From contig OZ038383.1 of assembly GCA_964036045.1 (NCBI GenBank), forward strand, positions 61,385,725 to 61,449,724: DNA of 64,000 nucleotides. The letters run 5' to 3'. This stretch comes from Eutreptiella sp. 'Long Island Sound 2002'. Its lineage: Eukaryota > Euglenozoa > Euglenophyceae > Eutreptiales > Eutreptiaceae. The position numbers and the translations under genes were made by a program. Of the stretch, positions 10,561 to 23,150 are shown piece after piece (within the stretch, counting starts at the first letter, position 1; every line of letters starts with the position of its first letter). The notes beneath the pieces were generated by a model that made no database searches, was not told the DNA's origin, and was given only the letters and a program-made list of their open reading frames with translations.

Positions 10561-11349
10561 ACCAGCAACTTCCTCCATGTAATTTAGAGGCACGGGGGAG
10601 CGGGGCGAAGTTGACCGTTTTCATTACACAATCAACGTAGAAGTCAACTAGTCTCAGTTGGTCCACTTGAATAACATAGAGGTCGTGAGCCTTCTTGGCC
10701 ACTAACTCATAGGGTCGATGCCAATAGGAACAAGTTTTACCGCCAAGATTTTTACGTTCGCAACGCACCAATAGCGGGTCCCCTTTAGAGAAAGTGGAGG
10801 ACATCCTCCTGCTCTCATTATATTTGTGAGCCATGGTCTGTTGCACTTGAATCATAGCTCCATGTGCAAGTGCAAGAAGCTCCTGACGTCGTTGGAAGTA
10901 GTGCACGGCATCTTGGGCAACCACCTTAGGCTCTGCAAGAGGGGGCCGTTTGGTACGGTTGTGTGTACCAACCACAATATACCCTGAAGGACCTGTAGTC
11001 TCAATGCACGCCCTTACAACGGCGGGCAAAACCTCTACCCGATTAGTGCCCTTCTTCAAGGTAGGGGCTTTAGCAACGGCACGCCTTAGCTGCTTGCCCG
11101 TATTTTCCGCTTTGCCATTACCCTGGTGTCTACCCGCGAGACACGTAGTTGAGCGGGGACCAATCTCAGAAACTGTGGCACACGGTCGGAGCATATCTCA
11201 CGAAGGGTTCCGAACCTATCCACCCAGAGTTCCATTATCAAATGGGCCGCTCCTTTCCCTGTTGGGCCTTCATCCTTGTATTCATGACAAGGTTTAAGAA
11301 TAGGGATCGCTATGAGGCAGCCGGACAGCCAGCACACACATAGGAGCAT
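10544..11349 (-). pseudogene. pol: E2 integrase core and C-terminal region
   Basis: Two overlapping minus frames carry the integrase. The first (11349-11086) has the second catalytic Asp in CSDRVPQF. The second (11194-10544) has the catalytic Glu in QGNGKAENTGKQ, then FSKGDPLLVRCE and a GGKTCSYWHRPYELV segment resembling the C-terminal GPY/F module. Integrase inserts the reverse-transcribed DNA copy into the genome. The frame change near 11100-11190 breaks the enzyme. Confidence 0.75.
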
Positions 11350-11490
11350 ACGATCATACTCCTCTGCATCATGAGAGGTAGAGGGTTAGTGAAACACATC
11401 AAGCGCTATGGAGTCCATGGGCTCCATAGGCATAGGCATAGGGGTCATGTACCCCTGCTTGCGCTTTGTGTCATGCGTGTGAATGGCACA

Positions 11491-11694
11491 TCAGGGACGC
11501 ATTTGACATTGCAAATCCACTGCTTTGTACACCCCCTCACCTTGTACGCCATGGATAATTTCCTTCCAGTGCTTTTCCACACAGGAGGTAGTTAAGTGAA
11601 GTGCATCGTGGTATTTAGCCACCACAGAATGCACTAGCGGCGTAGGAACACACCACCGTCCATTACAGACCAGCTTGTCATCCACCAACCTCAC
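11491..11694 (-). pseudogene. pol: E2 integrase zinc-binding N-terminus
   Basis: The 67-residue frame contains LVHSVVAKYHDALHL, the helix usual around the two His ligands of the Ty3 integrase HHCC finger. The CC half is not visible in the same frame and probably lies beyond a frameshift. It lies between the RNase H and the integrase core, as expected. Confidence 0.6.
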
Positions 11695-11754
11695 TCCGTC
11701 CTGGAAGTTCCCATCTTTCCACAGTTTTTTGGGTAGTGATTAGCCCAAGTTATC

Positions 11755-12480
11755 TCAAACACGTTGGGAGCATTCTCCCCATGTATAGGTGTTGCTTTCT
11801 TGTGGGACTTCCGAGACTTTTTTATCTTGGCAATTCGCTCCAGTTTTCGAAGGTTTTTCTCTTGCTTCGTCCTCCCCCCCACTGAAGGGAACTAGAGGGG
11901 GTGGATCACACACGGGCGCCCCAAGAGCATGGGGCTCCACTTTACCGTGAGGCCTAGTAACAAGGGGCGCCACGGTTGCCAAAAATATAAGGGGGCGGGC
12001 GAGGAGTTCCTCCTTCTTGGCCGCTATGATGTCCCGCACAGCCCCGTCCCCTTGGGCCGTCCCATGTATGGACACATCGCCCAACGCCGGGTTAGCAGGG
12101 TACGCCCAACGGGACAAGAAATCACCCACGGGGTTTACGGGCCCAGGGGTGGAAACCACATGGATGTCAGATTTAGAGAACAATTCATGCCAACGTCTTT
12201 TGCCTGGAGAGGAACCCGCCACTTTTGTAAGGTCCTCCGTAGCCCACTGTTCAAGGCTACAGTGGTCCGTACGGACCTCCACTTGCTTGTTCCCCACCCA
12301 ACTATGCCACTTAAGAAGTGCTGCCAATATGGAATAGCACTGTATTTCTCCGGGCTCCAATTCTATTGGCTGCCTGACAATTTACGCGTGAAAAAGGCAA
12401 GGGAGCGAAGAGCACCATCAGGACCTTCGTGCTGTAGCTCCGCCCCCACCGCGCAATTACTGGCGTCCGGGCAGAGGACA
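11755..12480 (-). pseudogene. pol: E2 RNase H
   Basis: Frame 12360-11755 has RTDHCSLEQW (a catalytic Asp) and PGPVNPVGDFLSRWAYPAN, the usual end of the Ty3 RNase H with its last Asp. The first catalytic site is read upstream in another frame as PDASNCAVGAEL near 12440-12480. The C-terminal tail is Lys-rich and may be the linker to integrase. Confidence 0.7.
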
Positions 12481-12499
12481 AAATTCTTATCCCAATCTG

Positions 12500-13544
12500 C
12501 TAGTTTGAGGGGAACAATATCCATGATAGCGCGTTTGAGCTATCAAAGGCCTCATTCGCCAAGGCTTTCCATGTTAGGCCTATCTTCTTCCCATTCTTAT
12601 GCTTAGGCAAATTTTTCAACATATCAGTCAAAGGGGTAGCTATGGAGGCGTAGTTTTGGACATACCCCGAATAATACTTGGCGCGCCCGAAGAAACCCTG
12701 AAGCTTACGAACGTTATCCGTTTTTTTCCAACTCACAAGTGCCAACATTTTCCCTGGCGCGGGCCGGCTTGTGCCATTTTCCACCATGGCCAAAAAAGTC
12801 AACCGAACGTACAAAGAAATCAGTTTTAGTAACCGAAGCAACCAAATCCTCCCTCTGTAGCCTATCCAACTTGGCACACACATCGCAGTCGTGGTTAGCC
12901 AATAGCTCTTCCTCCGCATCAGCGAAGGAACCAATGATAATACCATCAATATATATATCCGCACAATCCAAACCCTGTAAAAGGTTATCCATGGCCCGTT
13001 GAAAAATAGCAGGACCACGCCATTGGTATCGCTTACCCCCCGAATTCATCGCGGTCTTAGCCCGGGACTCAGGGTGAAGGAGATTTTGATTGAAACCTCT
13101 ACTCAATTCCACAATACTGAAAATGTTGTGTCTGGATCGATTTTCCAACATATTTTCAATAAGGGGGAGGGGCTGCTGGTCGGGCAAGGTAGCCTCATTA
13201 AGTTGGCGGTAGTCCACTACGAGGTCCCATTTTACTTTTTCTTTCTTAGGCACAACAAGACCGTTGGATGTCCACTTGGAGGGAGGACGCAGCGAAATTC
13301 AACCACGAGCCAAAACATCCTCCAGTATATCTTTCTCTGCCGTGGCACGCTCCCTCACGAATCTTATAGGCTTCACGGACTTAGGTTTAGCCTTCAGGTA
13401 CAGGTCAAGCTTAGCGAACGCAAACCGCTGCGCACCACGGACTTTGGGATGCTGGCCGGAACGGAGACGAACCTCCCCACTAGAAAAATCCCGCTCATAG
13501 TCCGCAAGTATGTATTTCCTCATGAGCTCAACCTTTCGAGACAC
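12500..13544 (-). pseudogene. pol: E2 reverse transcriptase
   Basis: Three frames cover the RT. Frame 13544-13299 gives the entry region with RERATAEKDILEDVL. Frame 13253-12714 gives LVVDYRQLN, FSIVELSRGF and YIDGIIIGS. Frame 13018-12500 carries the thumb, with KLQGFFGRAKYYSGYV. The first catalytic Asp is Glu49 of the 13253 frame and the YxDD box reads YIDG (residues 101-104), so two active-site positions are lost. Reverse transcriptase copies the element RNA to DNA; this copy could not. Confidence 0.8.
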
Positions 13545-14091
13545 AATATGCGCTTGGGTGGTGAAAACGGTAGAGCTTCACGGAAGTGGCCCCCTTGCCC
13601 AATAACTCTTCTTCAATTTTTGCCATGCGAGAACACACGCATTCTTGTGCCTCCAAATCTTCGGCGGTGGGATCAAGAGTAGCCGTAGCGAGGATTTGTT
13701 TTCGAGTCGCTTGGTATGTGAGGCTGCGCACCGGAACCAAATGATTCGGCACCCTTTCATCCTCGGAGTCCTCCTCCAAGGTCATGCCCGGCTGGTCATC
13801 CGTATCGGAGTTGGGGATGGCTGGTGCCAAAACGGAGGCCACATTACATTTATTGGCCGCCAAATTCTCCTCTGAAATACCATTGTCCAAGTATAGCGTC
13901 ACCGTGGCCCATCTCTGTTGAGGGAGGGGTGTCAGGTGATCATCTTGATACAGACGGGCCTGGGTCTCCGTTTCAGGAAGATGGTACTCCTGCAAAGTAA
14001 TTTCCATAAGGGGCTTCCACCACTCCCTATGCGTCCATGTTGGCCCTACGACGACGCCTCGTAGTTTCTGTTGCCTTATTTCCGGACACAA
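13528..14091 (-). pseudogene. pol: E2 protease-RT linker
   Basis: This 187-residue frame lies between protease and RT and is acidic in its middle (EEDSEDERVP). It ends with VKLYRFHHPSAYCVSKG just before the RT entry region. No enzyme motif is seen. The position matches the long pro-RT linker that E1 also has. Confidence 0.45.
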
Positions 14092-14712
14092 TCAGAAGAC
14101 CGATGATAGGGAGGGCACATCCAATACAATTCCGATGCGTCCGCAGGGATGGAAAAGAAATCATCGAGCGGCGAAACCCAACCCGTAGCCTGAGCCATAC
14201 CTGGGACCCTATTGAAGGCGTCGACGTTGCTTTTTTTCCAAGTCGTTTTTTAAGACGCGCGGCCCAATACGGCGTGAGCCAATGGACAGACTGCTCCCAT
14301 ATGGACCCATCACGCCGTGTAGGTGGGACATCAGGCGCAAGGGCTTCAGGAGCAGATTCCACGAGCTCCAACTCACAAGCTGCATCCTGCGCAGGGGCCA
14401 CACAGGAAGCATAACATATGTGTTTCTCGGCCCCAAGAGGGTTAGGTTGTTCGGCACCAAGGGGCGTAACCACAATCGCCGGGGTGGGGTGCATCGGTGT
14501 GACCGCTCTAATGATTCGAACGGTTATGCCCCACATGGACTGACGTGACACCTTGCCATGAATGGGTTTGACCAAAAACGATTCGCCGGTTCCTGGGGTT
14601 TCACGGAAGTACTCACTCCAAAAACAGAGGTGCCCTGGATGGTGACAGGAGAAACAATCGAAACAGGCAAAATGGCGCACACAATGTTCATAACCCGATG
14701 AGTGCCCCACAA

Positions 14713-15114
14713 TCATGTTCCAAGGTAAGTTCCGGACAAGGTATGGGGACACGCCATATTGGGCAACACGAGGAAGTGCAACACCACCATCCACGATCCC
14801 CGTAAGTTGAATCTTGACCTCCATTTGCTCGTCTTGCCCCCCGGCAAAGGTGTCTCGTTGTCAGCTTGGATTACGCGCCTCTGTTGGGGGGATTCATTTT
14901 TTTCGGAGATTTCATCTGCAAAAACATTGAGGTCAGCCGAAGCAACCGCTTGGCACCCAAAATTTACCACAACACGGAGAGCCTTAAATTCTCCATTAGG
15001 CAAACCAACCTGAACGGAATGTTTGGTTTGAACCTCACTAGTCACGATATGCCGTCTCATGACTGTTGAAGGAACAACAGCAACTGTTGTGTCAAAGGGA
15101 TGCCTGAGGGTCAC
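14713..15114 (-). pseudogene. pol: E2 aspartic protease
   Basis: The frame has SVQVGLPNGEFKALRVVVNFGCQA. The N-F-G occupies the place of the D-T/S-G active site, so the catalytic Asp appears to be Asn. The second half of the fold is read in the frame 14824-14027, with VSPYLVRNLPWNMIVGHSSGYEH, where IVG precedes the usual dimer-side helix. It would cut the Gag-Pol chain if intact. Confidence 0.55.
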
Positions 15115-15144
15115 TACTTTCAGAGGGGGTGCCTCCGGGCATTC

Positions 15145-15384
15145 CTACCAACGTCTGCGCCCGTAAGGGGCTCCTTTTCCCCCCTTATCGCCCCCACCGT
15201 CCTTACTGCCACCACCACCCTTATTGCCACCACCAGCTATAGCGTTGCCACCCGTAGGTCTACTCCCTTTGACGGCCGAATCGTGGTTCTGAGGAACTGC
15301 CCAACGGGGGTCGTTGCAAGGGGAAATGGGTTTACACACCCAAAGGGTCCCATTGGTGCCACCCCAATCAATACGGTAGTCCAT
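15145..15384 (-). pseudogene. gag: E2 Gly/Lys-rich nucleocapsid-like segment
   Basis: The frame contains WVCKPISPCNDP followed by a Gly/Lys/Asp-rich run (GGGNKGGGGSKDGGGDK) and a basic end. It lies between gag and protease, where the RNA-binding nucleocapsid would be. Only two Cys are present in the right area, so a canonical CCHC knuckle is not shown. Confidence 0.4.
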
Positions 15385-15394
15385 ATCCGCCTGT

Positions 15395-16642
15395 TTATGT
15401 TTTTTTGGAATGTTTGGCCCACAGAACCGGAACGAGTTGATCCGAAGGTGGCGGTTTAAACCCAGGGTTGGCAGTTTTCTTTACCGGGGGTTTAGGTTGA
15501 CCCACGCCGTTGACGGAGGTGCCAGTGGGTTCGGCGTTGTTCAGGTTTGCCCTAGCATCCGCATCAACCGCATTCACTGCAGTTTTATGGGGAAAAGGGC
15601 GAAGGGTGTAGGTCACCGTCGTCTTGTCTCCTCCATGAAGACCAATGAGACCTTCCCTCTTCAAGACGTCGTTATTAGCCAGAAGATAGTTATCTTTAAG
15701 CTTCAAAGGAGGCCTAGGTTGCTCCACCTTCAAGGTGTGGCGGTTTGTGTGAGGTGTGTTGTTGCATTTCAAGACCCTTTCCTGTAGATATGGGTCCCTG
15801 CAATCAACTATCACCCCCGGCCCCGTATAGGAAACAATCTCGGGAACTGTAGTGCAACGTCGGACACAATACTTCCTGAGTTCCTTTTCAAATGGGCCGC
15901 GACCCGCCGAAGGTTCAAGGCCACTAAAATCAGCCACACAACTGCCCTGGCTATTATTGCCCTCTTTTTCCAGCACCCTTTCTTTGCTACTAGGGACCCT
16001 GCTTAGGAGCTGTTCCCGGATCACCTGGGGCCGAGTCTCGTTAGTCAGAGGCAACAAACGTTTTTAGCGAGTTTAGAACTCCTCCAAGTCGCTGAGGGAC
16101 ACGTGCCCTTTGACTACCCTGGGGGTGAGGGCTCGCCACCGTTCATTGGGCCTTGAGGGGTCATACTGATAGAGAGCGTGTCTCAAAAAATCCCACAAAT
16201 TTTTGAGGGTTTGGGTTGTGCGTGTGTGTTGAGTGGCCTCGGCGACTCGTGTGTTGATGATCCCCTTTAGCCACGGGGGCAAGGTGCTCAACATCAAGCG
16301 CGCCCCGTTAGCCTGCCTGTGTGTCAGATCAAACCCCCTTAACCATTGTTGCAGGTTCTCCACCCATTCGTCGTAGTTCTGCAGTTGCCCGTTAAAATGC
16401 GGTGGCGGCATATCACTATTCTCCACCACTTTGGTGTAACTATTTTGCACCATAGGCATTTGGTACGGGTGGTACGCCATGGGAGCCATGGTTTGAGGTG
16501 CACCTGGTGCAACCCTCCCTGGGGAAACTGTACAAGTGTCGGTAGGATGAGAAGGCGTGTAGGAAGATCCCCCAGGGGGAAGTGAAAATATTCTTCGTGG
16601 GGGCATTGATGATCCCCAACAAACAGGAGTCCTCCTCCGCAC
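15395..16642 (-). pseudogene. gag: E2 Gag capsid region
   Basis: Frame 16642-16073 has PPPHFNGQLQNYDEWVENLQQWLRGF and LMLSTLPPWLKGIINTRV, the arrangement of a Ty3 capsid N-terminal region, and ends in LSDLEEF. Frame 16057-15395 continues it with LLPLTNETRPQVIREQLLSRVP and a Pro/Lys-rich end. A stop and a short gap near 16060-16073 separate them. Gag builds the particle that packages the RNA. Confidence 0.65.
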
Positions 16643-16701
16643 CGGTCCATGACGCCGTGGGCTCCGAGGGGTACTCCTCGCTCTTAGGCCCCGGCCTCCA
16701 C

Positions 16702-19038
16702 TCAGGGATGGCAGGTTCCTCTTGTTTTTCGGCGGTTCCCCTCCACGAACTGGGTTCTTCGTGATAGGTGTGTTCGTGGTGTCCCTCCCCCTCCCTTAGC
16801 CAGCCGAAATCCAGACAAACGTTCGAATGATGGATGCAATCGCAGGATGGGTGCTCGAGAAAGAAGGAACACAACCACCACCGGATGAACCGGATGGCGC
16901 GCCCATGGGCGCTGTAGGTGCCGCCAGCGCAGGTTCAGGAATGGGCGGGGCCGTCGATGGCGGGGACAGGACTGACGTAACCGGCTCTGCACGAGTGGCG
17001 TACCATTGGTTTCACGCATCGATCCTAGACGCAACAGTGGCATGATTCTTAGCGAGTGTTTCCACCGTGCTCAAACATTTGGCCGTGTTGCTGTTGGACA
17101 TTTTCTGATGATCAGCCACACTGACCGCCACCGCCTTAGAATCCCGTTGCTAGCCCCGAATCACCTCCTCATGTTCAGCGATCGTAGATCAGATTTGTGT
17201 CATCGGATCCCTGTAGGACTGACTCATGCCAGCGGCAGCCGAACAGCCTCTGAAAGCTCTTGAGGGGACTGTTGCAGCTCTTGATTTTGAGTCCGCAAGT
17301 CCTGCGCCTGAGCCATCAGGGATTGGATGCACGTTTCGTAGTGCACCATACAGCTGGGACAGTCACAAACGTGTTTCCAGTCAGCCTCCCCCCGTATTTG
17401 AGCGGGGCCCCTAGAATGTTGAAACGGGGGAGCTCCACCCCCACGAGGAGGAGATGACCCGCCACGGCCTCCGCTAGCAGCCCTCTCCGGCCAATGAGAG
17501 ACCTGAAAATCCACGCTCTGGGCAGAACAGGGGCATTGGGCGCGCAGCAACATGTGCAGGCGGGGCCCCACTGGAAAAATGCCCCCCCCTCCCAAAGACC
17601 CACCACAGGATGGCCGAATCAGGTACGGGATTCCGCCCACGTGCTCGATGTAAGCCACCTGGCGGGGCGACGGAGGAGGGGAGATGGGACCAGCAGGTTT
17701 CGGCTGAGGGGGTGGCGGTGGGGATTCCTCCACCACAATGTACTGCGGAGGCTCAGGAACCATCGAAGGTGATTAGGTCTGCGGATGGGGAGCAGAAACA
17801 GGCTCCGTGTCTGTCGCAGCCTCAGGATCTCCCCCCTCCAATTGGGTAGTACCAGCGGTTGTGGGTCCTCCACAGGAAATGTACTTGAGGGGGGAGAGAC
17901 CAAACTTGTAGGGAGGGTTGCTGAACCTCCTGTTACCGGATTCTGCCTCCCCCAGCACAGATTGTTACCCTTCGGCACCGCCGGGGAATCAGCCACTAGG
18001 GATGGCTGTTCTTTCGTACCACTCATAGGCACCAGAGATGGGGATGTAGTACCGGCTCTGTCCTCCGTAGATTCCGGAGGCAACTCCACAACGAGACATG
18101 GGCGGTTTTTGACGCCGCTCATAGGCACCAGGGATTCCTCCAAAACAATATACTGAGGGGCCAGAGGATCCTCCACCATGATGTAGTGGGGCGCTGGGGA
18201 TTCCTCCACGAGTGTGGGGGTGATCTCTTGTCCCTGACATAAGGTCGGGCAGTGCAGGCGATGAGGCAAGGAAAACGGGGGAATGATCAAGGGCGCTACA
18301 TTCCAGCACTCCAATCTCTCCCTCCTCATTATTGCCCCCCTGCTTTAACGCCAGGGGGGACTACCGGTCACAGTCATCCTCCTCCATTTGCGCGGGGAAT
18401 TCCTCAATGATCGTAGGATTGAACGTAGATCCGGTCGAGGGATCAGGTTATGCCTGCAAGGAAGGAGATTTTTCCACCAGGGAGGGAAACCGCCGCAATC
18501 CGCTCATTAGAGTGGGCTACCATTCCACCATAATGAAATTCTGCCTGGTCCCCGATAGGGCCTGCTGCATTAGGGATACGGCTTCACGAGCCGGACCCAG
18601 ATGGCCGTTGGGGTCAGGTGTGGGCGGGCCGACTTGGCGGTTTTTGGCGTCGAGTTGCCCAACAATAGGGGTGACAGGCCCTGCCGCAATCAGGTTTATC
18701 CTGACCTGGGGCTCTGGCAGCCGCGCTAACGATGGAGTGGTGTCAGAGTCGACCAGGATGGGGCCCATGCGCTAGGCCATCGTACCCCAGTTGGCAGTCC
18801 GCGAGGATGCAGCTTTCGTACACTTGATCACCCTGGTAGATGGTTCCATTGTTGCCCAATTCTCGGCGCTAATAACGCTTCTCGTGACTGGAGAAGGCAA
18901 GTGTTGTCCACTTAGCTTCCTCTGATAGTGGCTGTCCATTTCCCCCCCAACCAACCCAGGTACACCAGCTGGATCTCGAGGATCGGGAGCCCTGATGGGA
19001 ACATTCAGGGATTCTGGAGACTTGGGATTAGTAGCCAC
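16702..19038 (-). pseudogene. gag: E2 extended Gag N-terminus, Pro-rich with YI-V-E-E repeats
   Basis: Several minus frames cover this part. The pattern PxYIxVEE occurs at least three times (PHYIMVED, PQYIVLEE, PQYIVVEE), together with two copies of SLVPMSG. A Gln/Leu helix (MAQAQDLRTQNQELQQ) near 17260-17310 is probably a coiled coil. Within one frame, 19038-18517, a TAG at 18772-18774 is the only break. It is an unusually long leader before the capsid and the function is unknown. Confidence 0.4.
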
Positions 19039-19039
19039 C

Positions 19040-19980
19040 TGGGGCCTGGCCTGTTTTTGCGGGCCTTGCCCGGTCCATGGGGTCGGGGCCGAGCTGAGGC
19101 AGATTCGGTAGATGTGGTGTCATCCTTCTGATTCTTTCTTTCCACTTTGGACCTTTTCGCTTGCTCAGATTGCTTTCACTTGAGAAATCCCTTGAAGCTT
19201 TTTAAAAATCCTCCGTGAATCTACTTGAATCATCCAACATGGCCTTTGGCTCTCCCAATCTTTTGCCTGCACTGCACCACAGATTGCTCTTTTGCACCAC
19301 TGCTGTTTTGATAAAAAAAGCTTTATCATAAAATCCTGCTTGCTTGTTGCACGGATCCTGCTTGCTTGTTGCACGGAGGAACAAAACCTTGCTTCACGTG
19401 AACACAGACTCTTGTTGCACGTACGCACACAGCTCAGAGCACAGAAGCAGCACAAATCAACAGAGGTCCAACCCTTTCGAAGGTTTCTTCAGTACTTTCA
19501 TAGGCTGCGACCTTCAGGCACTCTTGGTGCTCAGCACCACGATGCTGCAGGAAGCTCCCACAGCGAGGGACTGATCCTTTTTGGCGTTCCCGATGCCACC
19601 GTGAAGTCCAGCGACGAGGAACGCTGATGGCGGCGACTCAAGATGCCGCTGGCAAAGCCCAGCGACGAGGAGCGCTGATGACAGCGCTAGCTGTGCTTAA
19701 ATAAATCTACAGCCCTTGCATGGCCCCAAGCCAAACAGCCTACAAGCCTGAGATGCATACATGCAACATGGATTTGGCGCCGAACCACCGGGCCCTCTGC
19801 ACTGTCATCCATCAATATTCTAAACTTATAATATAATAACATGTCGTAGAAAATTTCAAAGAAAACACCAAATTAACTCTGCAGTAGGCTTTAATGGCTC
19901 ACTGCAGACGCCAGCATGACCGCGGCGACGCTTTGTGAAACTCCAGCGCGCTATTCTCTGAGTCCTGCAGGACATTAAGG
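19040..19980. other. Unassigned interval with short direct repeats
   Basis: It contains a perfect 22-bp tandem pair (ATCCTGCTTGCTTGTTGCACGG twice, about 19336-19379), and two copies of CCAGCGACGAGGA-CGCTGATG about 52 bp apart (near 19607 and 19659). It may be the E2 5' leader. No gene is seen. Confidence 0.5.
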
Positions 19981-20159
19981 ATGGGGCAATGGGCACAGGC
20001 CTGCCCATTCTGCAACAAAGCGGGTCCTGAGAAGCCGGGACCTGACTACCCTCAGCTATCCCTCCCGGGGAAGAGATTTTGATCTGCCATTGGTCCACAG
20101 TTTCGCTGACTGATCGCTTTCTGCGATGCCAAGCGCCCAACAGAGACCAAACATTTTCG

Positions 20160-20315
20160 CCCCTGCTACCATGAAACAAGACCGAATGGTCAGGAGCAGA
20201 GGCCACAGTGCCATGGGCAGCAACAGTGCTTGGAAAAAAAGACATAACGATTGTGAAAGCTGGATAGTATCCTGCAAACAGATATAATACACATAGCCAA
20301 TGAAATACCTGATAT
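20160..20315. repeat. R2 left half: target repeat of E1
   Basis: The sequence matches 6775-6933 (shared words include ACCGAATGGTCAGGAGCAGAGG and TATCCTGCAAACA) and continues after E1 at 37304. It ends in ATAT at 20312-20315, the left copy of the target duplication. Confidence 0.85.
20312..20315. other. Target site duplication ATAT, left copy
   Basis: ATAT immediately precedes the TG of the left LTR and is repeated as ATAT at 37304-37307 after the CA of the right LTR. R1 has ATAT once at the matching place. Confidence 0.8.
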
Positions 20316-23004
20316 TGACGCGTTCCCGTGGGGGGCCTGGCCACGGGACGCTGCGGTGGACACGCGCAAGTGAGCAGGCAGGCAAAGCACTATGCTCACA
20401 GGGGCATCAATGCGCTCATGTAATGTGACAAAGCGTTTCAGGATCCTTGCCACTCTGCAAACGAGGGAACAAAAGTATGTACAGCAACACATCAGGATAT
20501 GTACACATGGGGCTTAGACAGGACTGGGGTAAGGGCATCACAGGACAAGAGACACTCAGTCCTAACCCGTATCCAAATCCCAGGTCCGACCCTCTCAGTG
20601 GCTGGTGGGGGCGGGGGCTCAAACACAACCCAGGCCCTGCTCAGTCCGGACCCTGAAACCCTGCCAATAGGGGAGGTGTCCCGCCGAGCCACAGTCGAGT
20701 TCCTGAGAACCAAGGGGCTCCAACCTTGACTCACCGTGGCTCCCTATGCTCCCTTAACGGCAGGTCCCAACTCCCCTTCTGAACCAGCGATATGGCCCCG
20801 CCATTATCCCCTGGGAGTTGGTAGCTGAAAATGGGCTGTTTCAGCCCAAACTGAAATTAGCTCAAAAATCTCCACAATACACCCCTCGTCTGGACCCGTC
20901 AGAGGTAGGGACCAGGCAACTGACCCGATGCCCTTTGAGTATGAACCTTCTGGAGCCCTCACCCAACCTGGTTCCCTCTGAGGTCCCGGCATCAGGGCAC
21001 CACGGGTTCGTCAAGTGGGGTCATGATGCCAAAAACACCAAAATTGGCGTCATTCCCACGCGTGGCTCGCCCCGCCAGGGCAAGGCCTATGGCTCACAGG
21101 ATAGGAGGCGGGACCTAGGACTTTCATCTGACTGTACAAATTGGAATTAGGTCAGGGCTGAGCGTGGACATAGAGAAATGGGGCCGCCAATTGACCACAC
21201 GGAGGGGTAAAATTAGGGTCCCAAAATGGTCATTTTGGCTGCTCGAAATGAGCCAAATTTGGGGGTGCTACCAATAGTATATCTCCACGCCGGCTTGGAG
21301 ATCCAATCCGCCAATCCACATGCCATGTACCGGGAGTTCAACTGAGACTCCCATGTCCTTGGCCCTCAAAGATCTCCATGCCACTCGGCGTGGTGACAAT
21401 CCCAATTGGGTCCACAAATGCCAAAATGGCGAAATTGTCCACACCCACTTTCGGCTAGCACCTTAACGAAGGTTGCTCCGCTTCGCCCACGTGGTGTGTG
21501 AACCATGGGGACCAATATACATAACACCCATGTCATATATGGTCCATTAGTCCATGCGTCCGGCGTGCACGGGTGGGCTGAACATAGTGCACGGCGGGCA
21601 ACAAAAGTGGAAAATTGCTCAAAATGGCCTAAAATGCGCACACTCATGGTTGGGGCAAATGAGGCAAATGCCCGACTTGGACCAGAGTGTGCCTCAGGAT
21701 TGGTATCAAGTCATATGTGTGGAACATATCTTTTGGGCGTCGCCCAACTCCTCCGGTTTTGGGAATGGCAGGGTCGCCAAGTGAGCCCATGATTTGGGAT
21801 AGTCCCAAATCGCCAACATGGCGGCCACGGTATGCCAAGCCCAAGAGGAGTTATTCGCCGAGTTCAAGATATGTTGGGCACCAAAGTATGTACCCCCATA
21901 ACATACTTGGGTCATGATGTCAATTGGGCGCAACGTTGAGAGACAAGGTCACCACTTGACATCATGACGGGCAAAAAAAAGCAATATTGGCGAGGAAACA
22001 CCCAAAAGTGCCTCGAAAGGCGCACAAATATATTATAATATCTTCGGCTTGGATTGAGTAATCGACCAATCCTTCTAAACACAATGACTTGACACCAATG
22101 ACCTCTGATTCCACATATGTGCTCCACTTGGGGCGCTTGAAAGGTTACGAGCGCTACTTCCCAAGTGGGCACATTAAAATATCGAAAATTGCAAAACACA
22201 CACCTTGCTCCCAACGCATCGCTTTGGGATCGCCACACAAGCTTCCCTCCACGAAGGTTAGGCTTGCAATTGATCGTGGCGAGTATGGAGAAAGGGGCTT
22301 GCGCAATATGAGGTCCATTGGCAGGTTTGGCTTGGAGCGATGGACCCGCCAAATGGGCACGCAACCCAACACATGGCACATACCACATATTGCCCAAAAA
22401 GGTAGCCCCCCCCACGATATGTCATGCCCCTCCAAGGGCATAAGCTTGTGTCAATCGCTCATAGGAACTCAAGGAAAGTTCCTATGCAACACCAACACTC
22501 GCGCGCTACACTCTTTTCATATCTTGACGCCCGCAATATCATGACTCAAGAGTTACAACGCAAACTCTACCCTCTTGACCATGATCCATTACACTAGCGC
22601 GCACGTGTGGAGACGCAAGGCGTATAAAGCTTTCTAAATTACGTTGGGAGTATTGTGAATACATCCCACGTTTCCTTATTGTCATTCCTCGCAAGCGGCA
22701 CGAGATATGACCCTCACAAGTGGCCTCACGAATCAACTTTGTTTTGCTCATATCTCTAAGACAAATGGAGGGCAAGACAAAAGGAAAGTTGATTCCTGCA
22801 TAGGCAAGCACGTAGGTCCACTCGAAAGAGGTCAAATCAATTGCGGGGATGTCGAAGTCGAAAATCTGATTTCAACATCCTGAAAAATTCAGATTAAGGT
22901 TGCGAGTGTAAAATGTGAAAACTGCGGATGCATCAATGCAACTCCTGAAGACTTTAGAGTCTTCGTCACGATTTGCGCTAAAACATCTGTATATAACAAT
23001 TAAA

Positions 23005-23040
23005 CTGGCGGTTACGCTAAAGTCGCGAGCTAACCGCCAG
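23005..23040. promoter_or_regulatory. LTR hairpin, 10-bp stem
   Basis: CTGGCGGTTA (23005-23014) and TAACCGCCAG (23031-23040) form a perfect 10-bp inverted repeat around a 16-base loop. The same inverted repeat is present in the other LTR near 37006-37041. It lies about 260-300 bases from the U3 end, so a regulatory site or RNA structure is possible; the role is unknown. Confidence 0.55.
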
Positions 23041-23150
23041 CTGTCAAAACAGTGAATATCAGAACGGAAGCGTAAAATTTGACGGAAACAATATGAAAAT
23101 AAAACCCTGTTGATTCCTGATATTCTGATATATAAATCTCCGCTGGCGGT

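Larger units (their letters stand above)
10417..19038 (-). mobile_element. E2: decayed chromovirus (Ty3/gypsy) internal region
   Basis: In minus-strand order the segment has a repeat-bearing gag N-terminus, a gag capsid-like ORF, a Gly/Lys-rich nucleocapsid-like tail, an aspartic protease, RT, RNase H, integrase and a chromodomain. That order is diagnostic of Ty3/gypsy chromoviruses. Nearly every domain is split by frameshifts or stops, and both visible RT active-site motifs are altered. LTRs were not recognised, so the true ends are unknown. Confidence 0.85.

Noticed and set aside
19775-19792. A plus-strand TGGCGCC-type word resembling a tRNA primer binding site
   Set aside because: No LTR end lies next to it and no plus-strand element follows. 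The word is short enough to occur by chance.
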